Source: Flavobacterium sp. (GTDB taxonomy: Bacteria; Bacteroidota; Bacteroidia; Flavobacteriales; Flavobacteriaceae). From it: a stretch of 34,929 nucleotides of DNA. Where the stretch lies: NCBI GenBank assembly GCA_017995345.1, contig JAGOJA010000019.1:1-34929 (forward strand), given 5' to 3'. The notes below the pieces were generated by a model, which made no database searches, was not told the origin of the DNA, and worked only from the letters and a program-made list of their open reading frames with translations. Below, piece after piece: positions 24,286-30,476 of the stretch. The position numbers and the translations under genes are program-made. Numbering within the stretch: position 1 is the stretch's first letter; each line of letters opens with the position of its first letter.

Positions 24286-25368
24286 CTATGCGTTAAGTAT
24301 TTTGTCTTGGTGGCCAATACTTTCTTGGTGAATTGCTTTGAACATTCTAAGAATAAACTCTTCACTCAATCCTTTTTTCTCTCCTTCTAAAATCATTTTT
24401 CCAAGGATTTCATTCCAACGTGTGTTTTGCAAAACTGCTACGTTACCCTCTTTTTTTACTAGACCAATTTCATCAGCCACTTTCATTCTTTTTCCTAATA
24501 ATTCCAACAAATTAGCATCCAGCACATCAATATTTGCTCTTAATTTTGTCATTTTATTAGTATATTCATCTGTATCTCCACTCACTTTTCTTACTTTCAA
24601 ATCTTTGAAAATTTGCTTCAAAGCGTCTGGCGTAACTTGTTGTGCAGCATCACTCCATGCATTATCTGGATCCGTATGTGTTTCAATGATCATACCGTCA
24701 TAATTTAAATCCAATGCTTCTTGAGTTACTTCAAGAATCATATCACGGTTTCCTGTAATATGCGATGGATCAATGATTAATGGCAAATCCGGGAATTTAT
24801 TTTGCAATTCGATAGCAATCTGCCATTCTGGAATATTTCTGTATTTGGTTTTTTCGTACGTAGAAAATCCTCTGTGAATTACGCCTAAATTTTTAATTCC
24901 AGCAGCATATAAACGCTCCACACCACCTAACCATAAAGCCATGTCTGGATTTACTGGATTTTTTATCAATACAATTTTATTAGTTCCAGCTAATGTATCA
25001 GCAATTTCTTGAACTGCAAAAGGGTTCGCAGTTGTACGAGCACCAACCCATAAAACATCAATATCATGCTCCAAAGCCAATTTACAGTGTGCCGCTGTAG
25101 CCACTTCAGTTCCCATTAGTAAACCAGTTTCTGCTTTTGCTTTTTGCAACCATTTCAATCCTATTTCCCCAACACCTTCAAATCCACCCGGACGCGTTCT
25201 TGGCTTCCATATTCCCGCTCTAAAAACGCTTACATCTGAATCTTTCAATTCATGTGCAATTTTCAATACTTGGTCTTCTGTCTCAGCACTACAAGGCCCT
25301 GCGATCACAAATGGATGAGTTAAATTAAATTCATTCAACCAATTTCTCATTTCTTTCTTGTTTTCCAT
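24286..25368 (-). CDS. 3-deoxy-7-phosphoheptulonate synthase fused to chorismate mutase
   Basis: A bifunctional 360-residue enzyme. Residues 1 to about 262 are a type I-beta DAHP synthase: GPCSAE (24-29, with metal-ligand Cys26), RAGIWKPRTRPGGFEG (50-65), WVGARTTANPF (107-117), HRGFST (165-170), DPSHITG (200-206) and ETHTD (229-233). Residues about 271-355 are an AroQ-type chorismate mutase (KLRANIDVLDANLLELLGKR, then GLVKKEGNVAVLQNTRW). The first enzyme of the shikimate pathway is thus tied to the first step of the Phe/Tyr branch. In related fusions the mutase domain mediates allosteric inhibition by prephenate or chorismate. It is the last gene of the attenuator-controlled operon, before a strong terminator. 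Confidence 0.95.
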   Translation of the reverse strand: MENKKEMRNWLNEFNLTHPFVIAGPCSAETEDQVLKIAHELKDSDVSVFRAGIWKPRTRPGGFEGVGEIGLKWLQKAKAETGLLMGTEVATAAHCKLALEHDIDVLWVGARTTANPFAVQEIADTLAGTNKIVLIKNPVNPDMALWLGGVERLYAAGIKNLGVIHRGFSTYEKTKYRNIPEWQIAIELQNKFPDLPLIIDPSHITGNRDMILEVTQEALDLNYDGMIIETHTDPDNAWSDAAQQVTPDALKQIFKDLKVRKVSGDTDEYTNKMTKLRANIDVLDANLLELLGKRMKVADEIGLVKKEGNVAVLQNTRWNEILGKMILEGEKKGLSEEFILRMFKAIHQESIGHQDKILNA

Positions 25369-25422
25369 CTTTTCTAATTTTATTTTTTTTAGTTTTTAGT
25401 TATTTTTGAAGAACGATACCGC

Positions 25423-26283
25423 CTATTTCTTTACGTTCATTCCGTTTAATATTTCTTTAATTTTATTGACACTTTGCATTTCATCGTAAATCGCATCGTA
25501 ATCTTCCTTTTCTAACAATTCTTTAAACTTGGATAAATTCGAAATGTATTCATCTAATGTTTTTACAACCTGTTTCCTGTTTTGTTTAAAAATTGGCGTC
25601 CACATTGCTGGGGAGCTTTTTGCCAAACGAACCGTACTTTCAAAACCCGAACCCGCCATATCAAAAATATCTTGTTCGTGCTTTTCTTTATCAATCACCG
25701 TTTTCCCTAACATAAAAGCGCTGATATGTGACAAATGCGAAACATAAGCGATATGTTTGTCATGTGATTTTGGATCCATGTATCGAATCCTCATTCCCAA
25801 GGCTTTAAACAAGTCCAAGGCTTTTTCCTGTAATTTAAATGTTGTTTTTTCTACCTCACAAATAATATTCGTTTTCCCTTGAAACAATCCTTTTATCGCC
25901 GCCGAAGGTCCAGAGAATTCCGTTCCTGCAATGGGATGCGTGGCTATATAATTCCTCCTTTTAGGATGATTAGCTACTGCTTCACAAATAGGCATTTTTG
26001 TAGAACCTACTTCAAAAACAATAGTTTGATCTCCAATCACATTCAACACTTTTGGCAAAATAATCAATGCTATATCCACTGGAACCGAAACGATTACAAA
26101 GTCTGCATAGCATAAATCATCAAATGTAGCCGCTGCATCGACAACCCCTAGTGCTATAGCTTCCGCCAAATGCGTTTCGTTGTTATCAATCCCATATATT
26201 TTTGCTTCCGGATGCAACGTTTTAATGTCCAATGCCATTGAACCACCAATTAATCCTATTCCTATTACGTAAATATTAGTCAT
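25423..26283 (-). CDS. tyrA: prephenate dehydrogenase
   Basis: A 286-residue NAD(P)-dependent enzyme oxidatively decarboxylating prephenate to 4-hydroxyphenylpyruvate (or arogenate to tyrosine). The nucleotide-binding motif is GIGLIGGS (8-15). The catalytic His is H116 in IATHPIAGTEFSGPSAAIKGLFQG-type sequence, and HDKHIAYVSHLSHISAFML is the second substrate-site helix. No C-terminal ACT domain is present, so enzyme-level tyrosine control through ACT is missing. It lies 61 bases after the aminotransferase gene and 54 bases before aroF-CM, third gene of the operon. Confidence 0.94.
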   Translation of the reverse strand: MTNIYVIGIGLIGGSMALDIKTLHPEAKIYGIDNNETHLAEAIALGVVDAAATFDDLCYADFVIVSVPVDIALIILPKVLNVIGDQTIVFEVGSTKMPICEAVANHPKRRNYIATHPIAGTEFSGPSAAIKGLFQGKTNIICEVEKTTFKLQEKALDLFKALGMRIRYMDPKSHDKHIAYVSHLSHISAFMLGKTVIDKEKHEQDIFDMAGSGFESTVRLAKSSPAMWTPIFKQNRKQVVKTLDEYISNLSKFKELLEKEDYDAIYDEMQSVNKIKEILNGMNVKK

Positions 26284-26325
26284 AAAGCCTTAAAGTTGTA
26301 AAGTCGAAAGTCACTATAACCTCCA

Positions 26326-26360
26326 AATTCGTAATTCATAATTTTTAATTTGCAATTCTC
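26326..26360 (+). repeat. heptameric repeat across the aminotransferase stop codon
   Basis: Five plus-strand units in perfect register: AATTCGT, AATTCAT, AATTTTT, AATTTGC, AATTCTC. The last two units cover the final codons and stop of the aminotransferase gene (stop at 26345-26347). The others lie in the spacer before tyrA. Confidence 0.65.
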
Positions 26361-27496
26361 GAAATCGCCTCTTGTATTTTTTCTTCTTTTACACACAATG
26401 CAAATCGTATGTATCCTTCTCCATTAGAACCAAAAATTGTTCCTGGTGTAATAAAAATAGATTTGTTATATAAAATTTCATCAATAAATTTTTCAGATGA
26501 TGTAATCCCCTCTGGCAATTTTGCCCAAACAAATAATCCAACTCCTTCTTTGTACACTTTACAGCCCAACTTCTCAGCCAATTGTTCGGTAAGAATTCTG
26601 CGTTTTCTATAAACGGCATTCATCGATTCAAACCACAATTTATCACTTTTCAAAGCTTCAATAGCTCCTTTTTGAATTCCGTAAAACATACCGCTGTCCA
26701 TATTGCTTTTTACTTTCAAAACAGCATCTATACATGCTGCATTTCCTAGAAGCATTCCTACTCTCCAGCCTGCCATATTAAAGGTTTTACTCAAAGAATT
26801 CAATTCTAAAGCCACATCTTTGGCCCCTGCTACTTGCAACAAACTCATCGGATTGTCATTCAAAACAAAACTATACGGATTGTCATTTACTAGCAAAATA
26901 TTGTGTTTTTTGGCAAAAGCCACTAATGTTGAAAACAACGCTAAACTTCCTCTTGCTCCTGTTGGCATGTGCGGATAACCTATCCACATGATTTTCACTT
27001 TTGATAAATCTAGTTTTTCCAAAGCTTCAAAATCCGGTTCCCAATTTGTGTTTTCTTTTAAATCGTAATAAACAGGAACTGCTCCTACTAAATTCGTCAC
27101 CGAAGTATATGTTGGATACCCTGGATTTGGAATCAACACCTCATCTCCTTCATTCAAAAAAGCCAGTGAAATGTGCATAATCCCTTCTTTGGAACCCATC
27201 AAAGGCAAAATTTCGTTAGCTGGATTCAATGCTACTTGAAAGTTGTTTTGATAAAAATCAGCAATTCCTTGTCGTAATTCTGGCAATCCTTGATAACTCT
27301 GGTATTGATGCGCATTGTCATCTTGCATTGCTGCAACCATTGCATCAATAACCGCTTGTGAAGGCAGTAAATCCGGGCTTCCTATTCCCATATTAATAAT
27401 TGGTTTTCCTTCAGAAGCCAATTGTCTAACTTCTCTCAATTTTGAAGAGAAATAGTATTCTTCAATTATATCCAGACGTTTTGCTGTTGTAATCAT
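26345..27496 (-). CDS. PLP-dependent aminotransferase of the aromatic operon
   Basis: A 383-residue fold-type I (class I/II) aminotransferase, probably acting on phenylpyruvate, 4-hydroxyphenylpyruvate or prephenate. GSPDLLPS (39-46) and the PLP phosphate region GSKEGIMH (101-108) are present. The PLP-ring motif is NDNPYSF (204-210, D205 and Y208), the Schiff-base lysine is K237 in SLSKTFNMAGWR, and the carboxylate-binding arginine is in GYIRFAL near the C-terminus. The loop usually written YPNNPTGA is YPHMPTGA here, so the asparagine that contacts the PLP O3' is replaced by Met. Its place between pheA and tyrA suggests the transamination step of Phe and Tyr synthesis. Confidence 0.92.
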   Translation of the reverse strand: MITTAKRLDIIEEYYFSSKLREVRQLASEGKPIINMGIGSPDLLPSQAVIDAMVAAMQDDNAHQYQSYQGLPELRQGIADFYQNNFQVALNPANEILPLMGSKEGIMHISLAFLNEGDEVLIPNPGYPTYTSVTNLVGAVPVYYDLKENTNWEPDFEALEKLDLSKVKIMWIGYPHMPTGARGSLALFSTLVAFAKKHNILLVNDNPYSFVLNDNPMSLLQVAGAKDVALELNSLSKTFNMAGWRVGMLLGNAACIDAVLKVKSNMDSGMFYGIQKGAIEALKSDKLWFESMNAVYRKRRILTEQLAEKLGCKVYKEGVGLFVWAKLPEGITSSEKFIDEILYNKSIFITPGTIFGSNGEGYIRFALCVKEEKIQEAISRIAN

Positions 27497-27562
27497 GCTC
27501 TTATTTTAAAATTTTTTTAAACCAGTCCTGCATCTAATTCCCGCTTTTGGGGCTAGGAAACT

Positions 27563-28390
27563 TTACTCTTTTGTGTTTTTATATTCGCCTAATACTTTAA
27601 AATATTCGGCCATGATTAGCAACAACGATTTTGCTTTTGCATAATCTTCATATTTTTCGAAGGTAACATCCACAAAAAAGGAATATTTCCAAGGCGTTTC
27701 TATTTTTGGCAACGATTGAATCTTAGTTAGATTCAATTTGCAATCACTCATTACATTCAAAACCGCAGCCAAACTTCCGCGTTTGTGATCCAATTCGAAT
27801 TTGACAGATGCCCTATTGATTTCGTTTTCTGGAACAAAGGAGTTTTCCTTTTTGATAATCACAAAACGCGTCATGTTGTTTTTAATCGTTTGAATACTTG
27901 GAGCCAAAATTTCCAAATCATACATTTCAGAAGCTGTTTTGCTGGCAATTGCCGCAATTCCTTTCAACTGCTGAGCCTGGATCCTGCGGGCCGTTTCGGC
28001 AGTATCTTTGTCTTCAACTAATTTAATATTTGGATATTTTTTTAAAAAATCCATACATTGTAAAAGTGCCATAGGATGAGAATGTACTTCTAAAATATCT
28101 TCCATCTTCTGGTCTTTTAACGCCATTATATTCTGGGAAATATTCAAATAATGCTCTCCTATAATGTGCAAATTATTTTTATCTATCAAAGCGTAATTTG
28201 GTATTATTGGCCCTGCAATAGAGTTTTCTATCGCCATAACCGCCTGATCTGACTTGCCTGCAAGCAGATGATCTACTAACTCTTCAAACGACAAACATTC
28301 ATCTAGAACTACATTCTGATCAAAATATTCCTGCGCCACCTGGTGATGAAAAGACCCCGCTATACCTTGTATTCCAATTATTTCATTCAT
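27563..28390 (-). CDS. pheA: prephenate dehydratase with ACT domain
   Basis: First structural gene of the operon; converts prephenate to phenylpyruvate. The 275-residue protein has a catalytic domain at 1 to about 180 (GIQGIAGSFHHQVAQEYF, AIENSIAGPIIPNYALI, and the catalytic NNMTRFVII with T174-R175-F176). A C-terminal ACT domain follows at about 195-270 (GSLAAVLNVMSDCKLNLTKI, WKYSFFVDV). No chorismate mutase is fused, since that activity is on aroF-CM. The Phe-binding motifs known from E. coli PheA, GALV and ESRP, read GSLA (205-208) and QSLP (225-228), so Phe inhibition may be weak or altered. The ATG at 28390 lies 19 bases after the attenuator T-run. Confidence 0.95.
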   Translation of the reverse strand: MNEIIGIQGIAGSFHHQVAQEYFDQNVVLDECLSFEELVDHLLAGKSDQAVMAIENSIAGPIIPNYALIDKNNLHIIGEHYLNISQNIMALKDQKMEDILEVHSHPMALLQCMDFLKKYPNIKLVEDKDTAETARRIQAQQLKGIAAIASKTASEMYDLEILAPSIQTIKNNMTRFVIIKKENSFVPENEINRASVKFELDHKRGSLAAVLNVMSDCKLNLTKIQSLPKIETPWKYSFFVDVTFEKYEDYAKAKSLLLIMAEYFKVLGEYKNTKE

Positions 28391-28408
28391 TTTTCCAAAG
28401 TTTTAAGC

Positions 28409-28436
28409 AAAAAAAATCCCGATTTTCATCGGGATT
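28409..28436 (-). terminator. attenuator terminator in the pheA leader
   Basis: On the minus strand AATCCCGAT (28436-28428), loop GAAA, ATCGGGATT (28423-28415), a perfect 9-bp stem running straight into a T-run to 28409. It lies upstream of pheA, inside its leader and not after any gene, so it must be read through for the operon to be expressed. Its first arm overlaps the antiterminator partner at 28438-28431. Confidence 0.88.
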
Positions 28437-28467
28437 GTATATTTATAATGTCAATTTAATTTTATAA

Positions 28468-28548
28468 TCAAATAACCATACAACAATCCCTTTCTACTTT
28501 CCAGAAGAAATAATAAGAATTGCTAAAATAAAATCGGTTACTCAACAT
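28468..28548 (-). CDS. aromatic-rich leader peptide of the pheA operon
   Basis: A 26-codon frame, ATG at 28548 to TGA at 28470-28468. Residues 6-16 read FYFSNSYYFFW; in all there are four Phe, three Tyr and one Trp codons. After them come charged and short residues (KVERDCC) and the stop. It is preceded by an A-rich leader and by a promoter with good spacing. Eight aromatics in eleven codons in a 26-residue peptide is far from chance and is diagnostic of ribosome-mediated attenuation of an aromatic amino acid operon. Stalling at the Tyr/Phe codons would leave segment two (28490-28483) free to form the antiterminator. Translation to the stop would cover or crowd segment two and let the terminator form. 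Confidence 0.88.
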   Translation of the reverse strand: MLSNRFYFSNSYYFFWKVERDCCMVI

Positions 28549-28578
28549 ATTGTTGCTTTTTTTCTATTAATTATTTTG

Positions 28579-28609
28579 CTAATGTATAACTAATTTCCAG
28601 CTCACCAAA
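28579..28609 (-). promoter_or_regulatory. promoter of the aromatic amino acid operon
   Basis: TTTG (28609-28606) and TACATTAG (28586-28579) on the minus strand, 19 bp apart. Seven of eight bases match TTTG and the -7 consensus TAnnTTTG (one T replaced by A), at the ideal spacing. It gives a 5' leader of about 25 bases before the leader peptide ATG. Confidence 0.7.
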
Positions 28610-28799
28610 AAAAAAACTTATTTTTATTAAACAAAAAAAGAATTCACTAAAAAACCAGCTATTAATTATGTAATATTTAAAAAAAACGTTCTTAAAAATA
28701 TTTTTTAATAGTGCTAATTTAAAATTTTAGAAGAATAAAACATGCTGTCTCTACAATTTCATCTTTAAAACCAAACTCAAATCAAGCCACTAATTTCTC

Positions 28800-29119
28800 C
28801 TAAAACCATTTTTTCTCTTCAGAAATTCGCGTTATAATCATCGCAGAAACCAAATCACCATTAGCATTCAACAAAGTGGCCATTGGATCTACTAGGGTTC
28901 CCAAAATCATTGCAATAGGCAAAGCTTGCTCCATTGGAAAACCATAGAGGTACTATCCAGAATTTTAGCCTTGTTTGCAAGGAGTTATCCCAATGTTGCG
29001 TGTTCAGCATAGGTAGCCTGGGCATCTATAGGAAGAATACTAACGATGATTTTAAGGATAAAAATAGTTATGCTTGTTTATTTGTTTCTTTTTCACCTGT
29101 CCCGTCCATAGGTGATTAA
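28800..29119 (-). pseudogene. remnant of a dicarboxylate/amino acid:cation symporter (DctA/GltP type)
   Basis: The minus strand from 28934 to the TAG at 28802-28800 is open and reads LVDPMATLLNANGDLVSAMI followed by ITRISEEKKW. This is the conserved C-terminal helix-and-tail region (D-x-x-x-T-x-x-N-x-x-G-D) of this symporter family. Upstream, the frame is broken by TAG (near 28950) and the rest up to about 29119 is in other frames with several stops; the body of the transporter is gone. No promoter was seen. The whole gap from 28610 to 29307 has no intact gene. Confidence 0.6.
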
Positions 29120-29231
29120 GGAACAGCTCCTAAATAAAAAACTATTCACTTCTCACCAAAATGACAAACACATCGAAATTACATCAAGGGTCTTTTTTTT
29201 TTTAAATATTTAAAACAACTCATTCTAACAC

Positions 29232-29259
29232 CATTTATAACTCATAATTGATAATTCTC
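29232..29259 (+). repeat. heptameric repeat downstream of the phosphatase gene
   Basis: Four plus-strand units in register: CATTTAT, AACTCAT, AATTGAT, AATTCTC. It lies in the gap between the symporter remnant and the phosphatase gene. Confidence 0.6.
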
Positions 29260-29307
29260 TACCGAGTTTCAACTACCATTTAGCAATAAAATAAGATCAA
29301 TAAAAGG

Positions 29308-30393
29308 TTATTTTTTCAATACTTCTGTTATTTCTTTAGCTATAGGATGCTCAGCCTTAAAAGTGTAACCCATAAGTTTTGCAATAGTCTGAGCAAATTG
29401 TTGTTGATAGAGCTGTCCTTCCATTTTTATCTCTCCTTTTCCACTAATTCCAGGTCCCATAGCCGCAAACCAGATTTCGGATGCGTCTTGAATATCACTG
29501 CCATGATCTGTCCATTCCTCTTTTATTATATCACCGCGACCATGATCTGTCGTGAAGAACAAAGCCGTCTTATTCTTATACTTAGGGTCATTTTGTACAA
29601 AACCCCAAATTTGCTTAATCCAAGCATCAACCTGATGAGCCGCATCCAAATAAGAACGGTATTGACCCGCATGTGCCCATTCATCTGTCTCTCCAAAAGC
29701 GACATACAATACTTTTGGCTTATTCACTCTCAATTCCTCCATAGCTTCGTACTGCGTAAACACATCAAAACACTCGTCTGTATGCCAAGGTTTATAAGAA
29801 TCAGCGAGCATGCTATTGATCAATTTTTGATTTTCAGTTGGATTATTCCCTCCTACTTTGTCAAAAGCTGAAACTACTGGTATGCCGCTTCGTTTTTCAT
29901 TTAAAATGCGGTCAAATGCTTCCCAAGCACCAAAAGCAGCTACTTTCCCCTTCAATTTGGGCTGCTGGTTTAAAAACTCCAATAAGGTGACATGCGGATT
30001 CGCTTCATACTCATTCGAATTAATGGCCGGATCGCCATAACCCGTCATTATCTCACTATAACCCGGATAACTGAACCAGTGTGGATTAGCATTATTTACC
30101 TTATTAGCATAATTTCTGCTACCGTATAATTGCCCTTTTGAAGCAACTTCTGACCAGATAAAAGGCATCAATTTGGCCCTGCGTTCGTTGACATTCTCAC
30201 TCCAGAATTTCTTAAAAATATAAGTGCTGTCACCTTGATTGAATTTTCGATCTTTGGCAATCGCCGGATCCATTCCTTCAAAGAGTTCCTGCCATCTTAG
30301 TCCGTCTGTTGTTATGATAATAATGTTTTCTGCTTGTTGAGCATGGGATAAAATACCCGTAAAAATCAGCAATAGTAATAAGGTTTTTTTCAT
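29308..30393 (-). CDS. secreted alkaline phosphatase superfamily enzyme
   Basis: A 361-residue protein with a signal peptide (MKKTLLLLLIFTGILSHAQ; cut after HAQ). Metal-ligand motifs of the alkaline phosphatase/NPP/sulfatase superfamily appear in order: TTDGLRW (D30), FSYPGYSEIMTG (107-118; Ser108 aligns with the nucleophile of T-F-P-N type motifs), GETDEWAHAG (D and H), TTDHGRG (D and H) and WTDHGSD (H). It is shorter than sulfatases and lacks the C/S-x-P-x-R sulfatase signature, so a phosphatase or phosphodiesterase is more likely. It lies beside two glycosidase genes and could remove phosphate from glycans; that is inference. Confidence 0.85.
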   Translation of the reverse strand: MKKTLLLLLIFTGILSHAQQAENIIIITTDGLRWQELFEGMDPAIAKDRKFNQGDSTYIFKKFWSENVNERRAKLMPFIWSEVASKGQLYGSRNYANKVNNANPHWFSYPGYSEIMTGYGDPAINSNEYEANPHVTLLEFLNQQPKLKGKVAAFGAWEAFDRILNEKRSGIPVVSAFDKVGGNNPTENQKLINSMLADSYKPWHTDECFDVFTQYEAMEELRVNKPKVLYVAFGETDEWAHAGQYRSYLDAAHQVDAWIKQIWGFVQNDPKYKNKTALFFTTDHGRGDIIKEEWTDHGSDIQDASEIWFAAMGPGISGKGEIKMEGQLYQQQFAQTIAKLMGYTFKAEHPIAKEITEVLKK

Positions 30394-30476
30394 TTTTTTT
30401 TGTTTTTTTTATTTTAGTAATAAACTATGTTGATTTCTGATAGACTGTGTATCTAAATCTATGAAAAATACACTTT

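Larger units (their letters stand above)
28409..28573 (-). ncRNA. aromatic operon leader RNA with competing structures
   Basis: Predicted from the promoter to the attenuator T-run. Three mutually exclusive pairings exist. The pause/protector is CAACAAT (28555-28549) with ATTGTTG (28487-28481), 7 bp. The antiterminator is GGGATTGT (28490-28483) with ACAATCCC (28438-28431), 8 bp. The terminator is 28436-28428 with 28423-28415, 9 bp. Segment two is shared by the first two and segment three by the last two. That is the layout of classical 1:2, 2:3, 3:4 attenuation. The start at about 28573 is inferred from the -7 box. Confidence 0.75.

Noticed and set aside
27525-27560. Possible second attenuator in the pheA-aminotransferase spacer (CCC/GGG around GCTTTTG)
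   Set aside because: The stem is only three pairs and there is no T-run or short aromatic-rich frame.
28409-28573. T-box riboswitch as the alternative explanation of the pheA leader
   Set aside because: No T-box consensus (TGGNACCGCG) is present, and the aromatic-rich short frame explains the structure better.
28934-29119. 61-codon plus-strand frame in the symporter remnant
   Set aside because: No start context or domain; the minus strand reads as decayed symporter sequence.
20862-29259. Heptamer arrays as CRISPR
   Set aside because: Units are adjacent without spacers, degenerate, and no cas genes are present.
29347-29871. 174-codon plus-strand frame opposite the phosphatase gene
   Set aside because: The minus-strand protein has all family motifs; the plus frame has no recognisable domain and is antisense shadow.
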